DNA from: Prevotellaceae bacterium UBA4332
GTDB taxonomy: Bacteria; Bacteroidota; Bacteroidia; Bacteroidales; Bacteroidaceae
Assembly (NCBI GenBank): GCA_002394365.1
Contig: DGTQ01000005.1
Span: 186,001 to 250,000 of the forward strand
DNA length: 64,000 bases
Reading direction: 5' to 3'
Part shown: in pieces, positions 7,320 through 17,118 of the stretch
Layout of the letters: the number at the start of each line of letters is the position of its first letter
Numbering within the stretch: position 1 is the stretch's first letter
Notes under the pieces: generated by a model
Databases searched by the model: none
Told to the model about the DNA's origin: nothing
Seen by the model: the letters and a program-made list of their open reading frames with translations, nothing else
Program-made: the position numbers and the translations under genes

Positions 7320-7961
7320 ATGATAGACATCAAGACAATACAGTGCAACCTTCTCGGCGAGAACTGCTACATAGTGAGCGACGAGACGAAGGAGTGCATG
7401 ATTGTGGATTGCGGAGCCGTTGGCGAGTTTGAGGAGCAGTTCATAAAGGACTATATAAAGGAGGAAGGCCTTACGCCCAAACTGCATGTGCTTACTCATG
7501 GGCACTTCGACCACGTGATGGGCTCGAAATTCATCTACGAAACCTATGGTCTGCAGCCTGTGATAAGCGACAGGGACGCCGAACTTTACAAGGACTACAA
7601 GCGTGATGCGAGTTCTATGGGCTATACGGCAGACTACGACCTGCCCCCTATAGGCAGGTGTGTGAACGATGGCGACGAGGTAACGTTTGGCTCTCACACC
7701 TTCAAGGTTATCCACACCCCAGGACATTCCAAGGGTTGCGTGGTATATTACTGTGCCGACGAGGATGTAGCCTTCACTGGCGACACTCTGTTCAGGTGCA
7801 GCATAGGCAGAACAGACCTGCCAGGAGGCAGCATGTTCCAGATAATACAGTCCCTCCGCATGCTCACCCAGTTGCCCGATGCCACAAAGGTTTATCCTGG
7901 TCATGGGGAATCCACTACCATAGGCTACGAGCTTGCCACAAATCCGTATTTGGATAGGTAG
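7320..7961 (+). CDS. MBL-fold metallo-hydrolase (glyoxalase II-like)
   Basis: 213 aa, cytoplasmic. The zinc signature H60-x-H62-x-D64-H65 (THGHFDH) is complete, and the later ligands are in HTPGHSKG, FTGDTLF and YPGHGES. Length and motif spacing fit the short glyoxalase II-like hydrolases (YcbL/GloC type), which cleave S-lactoylglutathione-like or other thioesters. The substrate is not certain since Bacteroidales generally lack glutathione. ruvC follows. Confidence 0.88.
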   Translation: MIDIKTIQCNLLGENCYIVSDETKECMIVDCGAVGEFEEQFIKDYIKEEGLTPKLHVLTHGHFDHVMGSKFIYETYGLQPVISDRDAELYKDYKRDASSMGYTADYDLPPIGRCVNDGDEVTFGSHTFKVIHTPGHSKGCVVYYCADEDVAFTGDTLFRCSIGRTDLPGGSMFQIIQSLRMLTQLPDATKVYPGHGESTTIGYELATNPYLDR

Positions 7962-7972
7962 AACCCCCTCTA

Positions 7973-7993
7973 TACTCCCCCCAGGGGGGAGAA
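7973..7993. repeat. GC-rich dispersed inverted element
   Basis: accccctctatactccccc followed by aggggggag: an imperfect stem, of the same family as 6594-6713. It fills the gap between the metallo-hydrolase and ruvC. Confidence 0.65.
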
Positions 7994-8052
7994 TTAAGAG
8001 CAAAGAAGGAATTAACTGTGAACTGAGAACTGTGAACTGCGACAAGGTCATA

Positions 8053-8664
8053 ATGGGTATCGACCCAGGCTCAAACGTGATGGGCTATGGCGTCATCAGA
8101 TGCGTTGGAAGCAAGGCGGAGATGGTGGCGATGGGTGTGATAGACATGAGGAAGGAAGGCGACCCCTACCTCAAGCTGGGACATATCTATGCCAGAGTGA
8201 CAGGCATAATAGACGAATACCTGCCTGACGAGATAGCCATCGAGGCACCCTTCTATGGCAAAAACGTGCAGTCGATGCTCAAACTGGGCAGAGCTCAGGG
8301 TGTGGCGATAGCTGCTGCCATACAACATTCTGTGCCTGTGCATGAGTATATGCCAATGAAGATAAAGATGGCGATAACTGGCACTGGAGGAGCCTCGAAA
8401 GAACAGGTGGCTGGTATGCTTCAGCGCATACTGAAGATAAGCAATGACGAGATGCCTAAGTTCATGGATGCTACAGACGCTCTGGGAGCTGCCTACTGCC
8501 ACTTCATGCAGATAACGTCGCCTGCAGCATCAATGGGCAAGACATACAAGAGCTGGAAAGATTTTGCCACAAAGAATAAGGACAGACTCTCCCCCAACCC
8601 CTCCCTTGCCACTACGTTAGGGAGTGGAGGAATTACAAAAAGCCACAACAAAGAACAGAAATGA
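8053..8664 (+). CDS. ruvC: Holliday junction resolvase RuvC
   Basis: 203 aa from the ATG at 8053. The frame is open upstream to 7933, but that stretch is repeat DNA; a GTG at 8029 is a possible alternative. The RNase H-like nuclease motifs are present: GIDPG at 2-6 (catalytic Asp4), AIEAPFYGKN, and KMAITGTGGASKEQV near DATDALGAA. RuvC cuts four-way junctions made by recombination, working with RuvAB. After about residue 160 the natural end is extended by SPNPSLATTLGSGGI, encoded by a GC-rich dispersed element, so the tail is probably disordered. It overlaps the next gene by 4 bp (ATGA). Confidence 0.92.
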   Translation: MGIDPGSNVMGYGVIRCVGSKAEMVAMGVIDMRKEGDPYLKLGHIYARVTGIIDEYLPDEIAIEAPFYGKNVQSMLKLGRAQGVAIAAAIQHSVPVHEYMPMKIKMAITGTGGASKEQVAGMLQRILKISNDEMPKFMDATDALGAAYCHFMQITSPAASMGKTYKSWKDFATKNKDRLSPNPSLATTLGSGGITKSHNKEQK

Positions 8665-8737
8665 ATCATAGTAGCAACAATACACAAAATAGCAACACAA
8701 ATTGTTCCCCTCTCTCGAAGAAAGGGGTTAGGGGTGA
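8587..8737. repeat. Two GC-rich dispersed elements across a gene junction
   Basis: tcccccaacccctccc...gggagtggagg (8587-8631) codes for the RuvC tail, and cccctctctcgaagaaaggggttagggg (two halves, 8704-8737) codes for residues of the next protein's N-terminus. Both form imperfect stems. Confidence 0.6.
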
Positions 8738-10226
8738 GTCTATTATCAAGATAGACAACGGCGTAACCCGCATGCCTGAATGGAGGCTTGCCGAACCTGT
8801 AAACTTCGAGTTGAGCAATGGCGAACACATAGCAATAGTTGGACCTAACGCTGGGGGCAAGACTTTGCTGGTGGATATACTGACAGGAGCGCATCCTCTG
8901 CTGATGAAGCCTGTGGAGTACGACTTTTCGCCAAAGACCTCAAAGCTGGCTTCGGACAACATAAAGTACATCACCTTCCGAGACACCTACGGGGGCGACA
9001 ACGACAGAACCTACTACCTGCAACAGCGATGGAACCAGACGGAGATAGACGAGAGCACTCCCACATGTGGCAAACTGCTTGAGGACGCTTTCCTCGCCTC
9101 TGGTGAGGACACTGAGGAGAGGCGAACCTTTCAGCAGCACCTCTACGACATATTCAACCTTCACTATCTCTTAGACAAATACATCATCCTGCTTTCCTCT
9201 GGCGAGCTGAGGAAGTTCATGCTCTGTCGCTCGCTGATGGGCGACCCGAGGGTGCTGATAATGGACAATCCCTTCATCGGGTTGGACAAGGAGACTCGCC
9301 AGCAACTGCGCGAGGTGTTGGAAACAGTAAGCCAGGAGAGAGCCCTGCAGATAATCCTCGTGTTGGCTAAGGACGAGGACATTCCCAAATTCATTACTCA
9401 TGTGGTAGAAGTGGCAGGCAAGGTGGTACTGCCCAAAAAGACCCAAAAAGCATATTGGGAGGAGAAAGAAGCCCTCTGTGTGGACAAAGCTGCCCCTCTC
9501 TCTGAAGAAGTAAGAAAAGAAATCATCAACCTCCCCTACCGCAATGATAACTACAACACCAAGGAGGTGGTGAAGATGAACAACGTCAGAATACAATATG
9601 GCGACAGGGTGATTCTGAAAGACCTTAACTGGACTGTCCATAATGGCGAAAAGTGGGCTCTCTCTGGTCAGAACGGAGCAGGAAAATCCACTTTGCTTTC
9701 ACTCGTATGTGCCGATAACCCACAGAGTTACGCCTGCGATATTACACTTTTTGATAAGAAGAGAGGAAGTGGCGAAAGCATCTGGGACATAAAGAAGCAC
9801 ATAGGCTATGTTTCGCCAGAAATGCACAGAGCCTACAACAGGGATATGCCTGCCATACGCATAGTGGCATCAGGCTTGAAGGACTCAGTAGGACTCTACG
9901 TAAAGCCCTCGGAGGGCGACTACGAAGTGTGCCGTATGTGGATGCGTTTCTTCGGCATAGAGGACCTTGCCGAGCGGACTTTCCTCAAGTTGTCGAGTGG
10001 CGAACAGAGAATGGTATTGCTGGCTCGCGCCTTTGTGAAAGACCCCGAGCTGCTGATACTCGACGAACCCTTGCACGGACTGGACTCTCAAAGAGGCGAA
10101 ATGGTGAAGGAGATAATCGACGCTTTCTGCCAGCGCAAGAACAAGACGCTCATAATGGTGACCCACTACAAGGAGAACCTGCCACGATGCATCACTGACA
10201 GCATTTACCTCAAGAGACAGGTGTAG
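8661..10226 (+). CDS. ABC-type protein with two ATPase domains (ModF-like)
   Basis: 521 aa with two complete ABC ATPase cassettes and no membrane segments. Domain 1: Walker A GPNAGGKT, signature LSSGELRKF, Walker B VLIMDNPFIGLD. Domain 2: Walker A GQNGAGKS, signature LSSGEQRMV, Walker B LLILDEPLHGLD. In domain 1 the residue after Walker B Asp is Asn instead of the usual catalytic Glu, so only domain 2 may hydrolyse ATP well. The layout fits ModF/PhrA proteins, whose role is unclear. Residues about 1-30 are low-complexity and partly repeat-encoded. The true start could be later, but the ATGA overlap with ruvC supports this one. Confidence 0.82.
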   Translation: MNHSSNNTQNSNTNCSPLSKKGVRGESIIKIDNGVTRMPEWRLAEPVNFELSNGEHIAIVGPNAGGKTLLVDILTGAHPLLMKPVEYDFSPKTSKLASDNIKYITFRDTYGGDNDRTYYLQQRWNQTEIDESTPTCGKLLEDAFLASGEDTEERRTFQQHLYDIFNLHYLLDKYIILLSSGELRKFMLCRSLMGDPRVLIMDNPFIGLDKETRQQLREVLETVSQERALQIILVLAKDEDIPKFITHVVEVAGKVVLPKKTQKAYWEEKEALCVDKAAPLSEEVRKEIINLPYRNDNYNTKEVVKMNNVRIQYGDRVILKDLNWTVHNGEKWALSGQNGAGKSTLLSLVCADNPQSYACDITLFDKKRGSGESIWDIKKHIGYVSPEMHRAYNRDMPAIRIVASGLKDSVGLYVKPSEGDYEVCRMWMRFFGIEDLAERTFLKLSSGEQRMVLLARAFVKDPELLILDEPLHGLDSQRGEMVKEIIDAFCQRKNKTLIMVTHYKENLPRCITDSIYLKRQV

Positions 10227-10303
10227 GGGAGTCCAAAAGGGTTCAAGAGTTCAAAGGGTTCAAGGGTTCAAAAATCGCAAAAGTTGAACTTTCACCTTAT
10301 TTA

Positions 10304-10335
10304 TTTGTATATTCGGATTATTTTTCTTAAATTTG
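10304..10335 (+). promoter_or_regulatory. Promoter of the purM-like gene
   Basis: TTTG at 10304-10307, a 20-bp spacer, TAAATTTG at 10328-10335: a full match to the Bacteroidetes consensus. It rules out the in-frame ATG at 10333 as a start. Confidence 0.8.
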
Positions 10336-10377
10336 CAGACAAATATAAAACTTACGAAAAACAGAGAAACGAAACTG

Positions 10378-11541
<1,164 letters not shown>

Positions 11542-11542
11542 C

Positions 11543-11700
11543 CCCTACCCTGTCAGCATGCTGACATCCCTCCCCGAGAGGGAGGGCTGATATTTGTAAA
11601 CTAATTTAGTATAACAAAACAGAAAGAGAATAATCCCCCACGAAAACATATCTCTTCTCTCCCACTCGGGGAGAGATGCCCAAAGGGCTGAGAGGGGGTC
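11543..11700. repeat. Two GC-rich dispersed elements between purM and prfA
   Basis: gtcagcatgctgac is a perfect palindrome, followed by ccctccccgagagggaggg. A second copy at about 11657-11700 reads ctctcccactcggggagaga, then gggctgagaggggg. Either hairpin may act as a terminator for purM. Confidence 0.65.
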
Positions 11701-11706
11701 GATATT

Positions 11707-12810
11707 ATGAACAGTATACTACAAAAACTTGACGGCCTAGAGGCACGCTACGAGGAGGTTACCACGCTGATAACCGACCCCTCGGTGATAGCTGACCAAC
11801 AGAGGTTTGTCAAGCTCACAAGAGAATATAAGGACCTCGGCGACATCATGGCGATACGCAAGAGATATGTGAATTGCCTTACTGCCATAGCCGAAGCGAA
11901 AGACTTGCTCGTGAACGAGTCAGACCCTGAGATGAAGGAGATGGCTCGCGAACAGTTGGCAGAGAACGAGGCTCTCCTCCCAGGACTGGAGGAAGAGGTG
12001 AAGGTCGCTCTGGTGCCTAAAGACCCAGAGGATGCCAAGAATGTGCAGATGGAGATACGTGCAGGAACAGGTGGCGACGAGGCTTGCCTCTTTGCTGGCG
12101 ACCTTTTCAACATGTATAAGCGCTTCTGCGAGTCAAAGGGGTGGAACCTCTCAGTTACTGATGCCAACGAGGGTGCAGTAGGCGGTTTCAAGGAAATAGA
12201 CTTTGCCGTATCTGGCGACAATGTCTATGGCATACTGAAATATGAGTCTGGCGTGCATCGCGTACAGCGAGTGCCTGTTACGGAGTCAAACGGCAGGATG
12301 CAGACGAGTGCTGCAACAGTTGCCGTACTGCCAGAGGCTGACCCATTCGAGGTAACCATCAACGAGGGCGAGATAAAGTGGGACACTTTCCGCTCTTCTG
12401 GTGCTGGTGGTCAGAACGTGAACAAAGTGGAGTCTGGTGTGAGAGCCCGCTACATGTGGAAGAACCCTAACACCGGCGAGACAGAGGAGATACTCATAGA
12501 GTGTACTGAGACGCGTGACCAGCCAAAGAACAAGGAGCGTGCGCTCGCCCGTCTGCGTACATATATCTATGACAGGGAGCACCAGAAGTATGTTGACGAC
12601 ATAGCCAACAGGCGCAAGTCGCTCGTATCAACAGGCGACCGCTCGGCTAAGATTCGCACATACAACTTCCCACAGGGACGAGTTACAGACCACCGCATAG
12701 GCTACACCACCCACGACCTGCAGGGTTTCCTTGGTGGCGACATTCAGGCTATGATTGATGCCCTGACGGTGGCAGAAAATGCAGAAAGAATGAAAGAAGC
12801 AGAACTGTAA
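11707..12810 (+). CDS. prfA: Peptide chain release factor 1
   Basis: 367 aa, normal length for RF1. It recognises UAA and UAG in the ribosomal A site and releases the finished peptide. The catalytic GGQ is at 234-236 within SSGAGGQNVNKVESG. The N-terminal helical domain and the stop-codon-reading domain (domain 2) lie before it. The ATG at 11707 follows a dispersed element. pyrF begins 29 bp downstream, and that gap is entirely an AGTTCATAGTT-type micro-repeat. Confidence 0.95.
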   Translation: MNSILQKLDGLEARYEEVTTLITDPSVIADQQRFVKLTREYKDLGDIMAIRKRYVNCLTAIAEAKDLLVNESDPEMKEMAREQLAENEALLPGLEEEVKVALVPKDPEDAKNVQMEIRAGTGGDEACLFAGDLFNMYKRFCESKGWNLSVTDANEGAVGGFKEIDFAVSGDNVYGILKYESGVHRVQRVPVTESNGRMQTSAATVAVLPEADPFEVTINEGEIKWDTFRSSGAGGQNVNKVESGVRARYMWKNPNTGETEEILIECTETRDQPKNKERALARLRTYIYDREHQKYVDDIANRRKSLVSTGDRSAKIRTYNFPQGRVTDHRIGYTTHDLQGFLGGDIQAMIDALTVAENAERMKEAEL

Positions 12811-12839
12811 AATCAGTTCACAATTCATAGTTTACAGTC

Positions 12840-13670
12840 ATGAATAGAAAAGAATTAGTAAACCAGATATTCGAGAAGAAGAGTTTCCTCTGTGTAGGAT
12901 TGGACGTTGACCTCAACAAAGTGCCTAAGCATCTGCTAAACGAGGAAGACCCTATATTTGCCTTCAACAAGCAGATAATCGATGCTACGGCTAAGTATTG
13001 CGTGGCTTACAAACCAAACCTCGCCTTCTATGAGGCATACGGAGTGAAGGGGTTAATCTCGTTTGAGAAGACAGTAAAGTATATACAGGAAAACTACCCT
13101 GAGCAGTTTATCATAGCTGATGCAAAGCGTGGCGACATAGGCAACACATCCAAGATGTATGCCCAGACTTTCTTTGGAGAATACAAGGTTGACGCTCTGA
13201 CGGTTGCCCCCTACATGGGCGAAGACTCTGTTGTACCATTCTTGTCTTATGAAGCAGAAAAAAAGCCTTGGGTGATTCTCCTCGCCCTCACGTCAAACAA
13301 AGGTTCGTTCGACTTCCAGCAGACCACTGATACGGAGGGACAGCGCTTGTTTGAGAAGGTGATAAAGAAGAGTCAGGAATGGGGCACGCCAGAGAACCTG
13401 ATGTATGTGGTTGGTGCCACAAGGGGCGAGATGTTTAAGGACATCAGAAAGGTAGCTCCTGAACACTTCCTGCTCGTACCTGGAGTTGGCGCACAGGGTG
13501 GCTCTCTGCAGGACGTATGCCAGTATGGCATAATAAAGGATTGCGGACTGCTCGTAAACTCAAGTCGTGGTATCATCTTTGCCGATAGCACAGAGAACTT
13601 TGCCAAGGTTGCTGGCGAGAAGGCTAAGGAACTGCAAGAGCAGATGGCTGAGGAACTCGCCAAACTGTAA
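12840..13670 (+). CDS. pyrF: Orotidine 5'-phosphate decarboxylase
   Basis: 276 aa. It converts OMP to UMP, the last step of UMP synthesis. The active-site signature [11 protein letters not shown] (about residues 96-106) holds the Lys-Asp pair. The length (about 270) is that of the second OMP decarboxylase group, found in Bacteroidetes and mycobacteria, rather than the shorter E. coli type. [11 protein letters not shown] near the N-terminus is the phosphate-side strand. It lies between prfA and the lipid A genes. Confidence 0.93.
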   Translation: MNRKELVNQIFEKKSFLCVGLDVDLNKVPKHLLNEEDPIFAFNKQIIDATAKYCVAYKPNLAFYEAYGVKGLISFEKTVKYIQENYPEQFIIADAKRGDIGNTSKMYAQTFFGEYKVDALTVAPYMGEDSVVPFLSYEAEKKPWVILLALTSNKGSFDFQQTTDTEGQRLFEKVIKKSQEWGTPENLMYVVGATRGEMFKDIRKVAPEHFLLVPGVGAQGGSLQDVCQYGIIKDCGLLVNSSRGIIFADSTENFAKVAGEKAKELQEQMAEELAKL

Positions 13671-13712
13671 ACCACAAAAAAAGAATAACTAAACCTACCT
13701 TATATTATATAT

Positions 13713-14762
13713 ATGGAATTCAAAGCACAACAAATAGCTGAACTGATACAGGGAAGAGTGGAAGGCGACCCTAACGCCACCATCTCGACCTTTGCCAAGA
13801 TTGAAGAAGGTAAGCCTGGAGCTATCTCCTTCCTCTCCAACACCAAATACACCCACTACATCTATGATACAGAGTCGAGTGTGGTGCTGGTGGATGAGGC
13901 ACTTAAACTGGAAAAGCCCGTTAAGGCTACACTCATAAGAGTAAAGAGTGCCTACGAGGCTGTGGCAAAGCTGTTGCAGATGTATGACTCCATGAAACCC
14001 AAGAAAGTGGGGATTGACTCGCTCGCTTTTATCGACCCAACAGCAAAGATTGGCAAAGACTGCTACATTGGTCCGTTTGTGGCAATAGGTCCTAACGTCA
14101 CCATTGGTGATGGTTGTGTTTTGCATCCTCATGTTACGGTTGGTGAAAGTGCTTCTGTAGGCAATAACACTGAGATTTATTCCAATGCCGTAATATACCA
14201 CCATTGCAAGGTAGGTAGCAACTGCATACTCCACGCTGGTTGTGTGGTTGGTGCTGATGGTTTCGGATTTGCTCCTGGTGATAATGGTTATGACAAGATA
14301 CCGCAGATAGGTATCGTAACTATAGAGGACAACGTGGAGATAGGTGCCAATACGTGTATCGACCGTTCTACAATGGGTAGCACTTACGTTCGCAAGGGTG
14401 TGAAACTCGACAACCTCGTACAGATAGCCCACAATACAGACATAGGCGAAAACACCGTAATGTCAAGTCAGGTGGGCATAGCTGGCTCAACGAAGGTTGG
14501 AAAATGGTGCATGTTTGGCGGACAAGTGGGAATAGCTGGTCATATCACCATCGGCGATCAGGTGCATCTCGGAGCACAGTCTGGTGTTCCCGGAAGTCTG
14601 AAGGACGGCGAGAACCTTATTGGTACACCTCCTATCCCACTAACCAACTATTTCCGTTCATCAGCAATATTCAAACGTCTGCCTGATGTATATAGACAGA
14701 TGAACGAAATGCAGAAAACTATTAACGAACTACAAGCAAAGCTTGCTGAACTTACTAAATAG
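13713..14762 (+). CDS. lpxD: UDP-3-O-acylglucosamine N-acyltransferase LpxD
   Basis: 349 aa. It adds the second hydroxyacyl chain, from acyl-ACP, to UDP-3-O-acyl-glucosamine in lipid A synthesis at the inner membrane face. An N-terminal uridine-binding domain (1-100; [14 protein letters not shown]) precedes a left-handed beta-helix of hexapeptide repeats (about 105-300; [22 protein letters not shown]) and a helical C-terminus ([19 protein letters not shown]). It is first of the lpxD-lpxC/fabZ-lpxA cluster; gaps are under 50 bp. Confidence 0.95.
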   Translation: MEFKAQQIAELIQGRVEGDPNATISTFAKIEEGKPGAISFLSNTKYTHYIYDTESSVVLVDEALKLEKPVKATLIRVKSAYEAVAKLLQMYDSMKPKKVGIDSLAFIDPTAKIGKDCYIGPFVAIGPNVTIGDGCVLHPHVTVGESASVGNNTEIYSNAVIYHHCKVGSNCILHAGCVVGADGFGFAPGDNGYDKIPQIGIVTIEDNVEIGANTCIDRSTMGSTYVRKGVKLDNLVQIAHNTDIGENTVMSSQVGIAGSTKVGKWCMFGGQVGIAGHITIGDQVHLGAQSGVPGSLKDGENLIGTPPIPLTNYFRSSAIFKRLPDVYRQMNEMQKTINELQAKLAELTK

Positions 14763-14809
14763 TAGGGGAAGCAGGCTTATGCCATATTATAGTACAAACT
14801 CATAAAACG

Positions 14810-16195
14810 ATGACAAAGCAAAACACTCTAAAAGGTAGTTTCTCCCTCTATGGTAAGGGACTACATACTGGCCTCAATCTAACTGTGACATTCTATCCTG
14901 CGCCAGAGAACACAGGATACAAGATACAGCGTATAGACCTTGAAGGAATGCCTGTCATAGACGCAATAGCTGAACACGTTGTGGACACCAAACGAGGTAC
15001 CGTTCTCGGCAAGGGTGACATACGCGTGAGCACAGTTGAGCATGGACTCTCCGCCCTCTATGCACTGGGTATCGACAACTGTCTGATACAGGTTAACGGT
15101 CCTGAATTTCCTATTCTCGATGGTTCAGCAATAAAGTACGTAGAGAAGATACAGGAGGTAGGCATACAGGAGCAGAATGCACCAAAAGACTACTACATAA
15201 TCCGAAAGAAGATAGAAGTAAAAGATGAGGAGTCTGGTTCTTGCATAACTATACTTCCTGATGAGGATTTCTCCATCACAGCTATGTGCTCATTCGAGTC
15301 TAAGTTTATCAATTCTCAGTTTGCTACTATCGACAACATGGAGGACTTCCCTAAGGAGATTGCCTCTGCACGTACCTTCGTCTTCGTGCGCGATATTATG
15401 GCACTGCTTCAGGCTGGTCTCATAAAGGGTGGCGACCTTGATAATGCTATCGTTATTTATGAGAACGAGCAACCTCAGGAGAACATCGACAAGTTGTGTG
15501 AGAGACTGGGCTACGACCACATTGACGCCACCAAGTTGGGATACATGCAGCATAAGCCACTTACTTGGGAGAATGAGTGTACACGTCATAAACTCCTTGA
15601 CATCATTGGCGATATGGCGCTCATAGGCAAGCCTCTGAAGGGCAGAATTATTGCTACCCGTCCTGGTCACACTATCAACAACAAGTTTGCACGTGCTATG
15701 CGTCAGGAAATACGCAAGCACGAGATTCAGGCACCTATCTACGACCCGAATCAGGAGCCTATTCTTGACATCAACCGCATACGTCAGGTGTTGCCTCATC
15801 GCTATCCCATGCAGCTGGTTGACAAGATTATCAGCATCAGTGGCACTACCATCGTGGGCATAAAGAATGTAACGTCCAACGAGCCTTTCTTCACAGGCCA
15901 TTTCCCAGAAGAGCCTGTTATGCCAGGAGTACTGATGATTGAGGCTATGAGCCAGTGTGGCGCTCTGCTCGTGCTTAACACTCTCGAGGAACCGGAACGC
16001 TGGACAAGCTATTTCCTGAAGATTGACGACGTAAAGTATCGCAAGAAAGTAGTACCAGGTGATACTCTCATCTTCAAGGTTGAATTGCTTGGTCCTGTTC
16101 GTCATGGCATATCCTCTATGCAAGGTTACATCTTTGTGGGTGACACACTTGTGGCAGAGGCTAAGTTCACAGGACAGATGGTGAAGAACAAGTGA
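14810..16195 (+). CDS. lpxC/fabZ: Bifunctional LpxC deacetylase / FabZ dehydratase
   Basis: 461 aa, the fusion characteristic of Bacteroidetes. The N-terminal part (about 1-300) is LpxC, the zinc-dependent UDP-3-O-acyl-GlcNAc deacetylase that commits sugar to lipid A: LKGSFSLYGKGLHTG at the start, STVEHGLSALY with a zinc His, and HKLLDIIGDMALIG with the HKxxDxxGD zinc/catalytic motif. The C-terminal part (about 315-461) is FabZ, the 3-hydroxyacyl-ACP dehydratase: LPHRYPMQLVDKI with the catalytic His and GHFPEEPVMPGVLMIEAM with the acid. The fusion couples control of fatty acid and lipid A synthesis. Confidence 0.96.
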   Translation: MTKQNTLKGSFSLYGKGLHTGLNLTVTFYPAPENTGYKIQRIDLEGMPVIDAIAEHVVDTKRGTVLGKGDIRVSTVEHGLSALYALGIDNCLIQVNGPEFPILDGSAIKYVEKIQEVGIQEQNAPKDYYIIRKKIEVKDEESGSCITILPDEDFSITAMCSFESKFINSQFATIDNMEDFPKEIASARTFVFVRDIMALLQAGLIKGGDLDNAIVIYENEQPQENIDKLCERLGYDHIDATKLGYMQHKPLTWENECTRHKLLDIIGDMALIGKPLKGRIIATRPGHTINNKFARAMRQEIRKHEIQAPIYDPNQEPILDINRIRQVLPHRYPMQLVDKIISISGTTIVGIKNVTSNEPFFTGHFPEEPVMPGVLMIEAMSQCGALLVLNTLEEPERWTSYFLKIDDVKYRKKVVPGDTLIFKVELLGPVRHGISSMQGYIFVGDTLVAEAKFTGQMVKNK

Positions 16196-16239
16196 AATAT
16201 TTAAGTAATAGATTACAGACTAACCACATATAACACATT

Positions 16240-17013
16240 ATGGCAAATCAGATAAGTCCAATGGCATTCGTACATCCAGGAGCTAAACTGGGTGACGGCA
16301 ATATCATAGGTCCCTTCTGCTACATTGATGCTGATGTAGAGATTGGCGATAACAACATAATGCAAAATAGTGTAACGCTGAACCAAGGTTTACGTATGGG
16401 CTCTGGCAACGAGATTATGCCAGGAGCAAGTCTTTCTACAAAGCCTCAGGACCTGAAGTTTCACGGAGAAATAACAACATGTCAAGTTGGCGACAATAAC
16501 TCCATTCGCGAAAACGTCACCATCTCACGTGGTACATTCTCCAAGGGTACAACTATTGTGGGCAATGGCAATTTGCTGATGGAGAATATGCACATAGCTC
16601 ATGACTGCGTAATAGGTAATAACTGCATAATAGGCAACTCAACCAAGTTTGCTGGCGAGGTGATTGTTGATGACTGTGCCATCATCTCTGCCGAAGTTCT
16701 CGTTCATCAATTTGTACATATTGGAGGTTATGTTATGATACAAGGTGGAAGCCGCACTTCTCAAGATATTCCCCCATACGTCATAGCAGGCAAAGAACCT
16801 ATACGTTTCGCTGGTCTTAACCTGATAGGCTTGCGTCGTCGTGGTTTCTCAAACGAGACTATTCTCGCAATACGTGAGGCATACAACACCATTTATTCCA
16901 AAGGTCTGATAAAGGAAGGCATTGAGGAGGTAAAGAATACTATGGAGTTGACCCCCGAAATAAAGTACGTCATCGACTTCATAGAGAAGGCAGAACGCGG
17001 AATCATAAGATAG
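16240..17013 (+). CDS. lpxA: UDP-N-acetylglucosamine acyltransferase LpxA
   Basis: 257 aa, typical. It transfers a hydroxyacyl chain to UDP-GlcNAc, the first step of lipid A synthesis. Hexapeptide repeats run from about 8 to 185 (HPGAKLGDGNIIGPFCYID), with the active-site region around HIAHDCVIGNNCIIGN and a helical C-terminal domain with RRRGFSNETILAIREAY. It begins 44 bp after lpxC/fabZ. Confidence 0.95.
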   Translation: MANQISPMAFVHPGAKLGDGNIIGPFCYIDADVEIGDNNIMQNSVTLNQGLRMGSGNEIMPGASLSTKPQDLKFHGEITTCQVGDNNSIRENVTISRGTFSKGTTIVGNGNLLMENMHIAHDCVIGNNCIIGNSTKFAGEVIVDDCAIISAEVLVHQFVHIGGYVMIQGGSRTSQDIPPYVIAGKEPIRFAGLNLIGLRRRGFSNETILAIREAYNTIYSKGLIKEGIEEVKNTMELTPEIKYVIDFIEKAERGIIR

Positions 17014-17030
17014 TCAGTAGTTATTCGAGC

Positions 17031-17110
17031 GTAATAGGATGCACCACTGGTGCTACGCTTGCAGAGCAAGAAGTTCTCAGGCTAACAGAGCTCGGAACGT
17101 AATTCACCTG
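17031..17110. repeat. Dispersed repeat with GCACCACTGGTGC palindrome
   Basis: Contains gcaccactggtgc, a near-palindrome, then tacgcttgcagagcaag and gctcggaacg. The stretch at 58682-58718 is the reverse complement with few differences. Parts recur near 7206-7245 and 23965-24000. Confidence 0.65.
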
Positions 17111-17118
17111 TTCACAGT

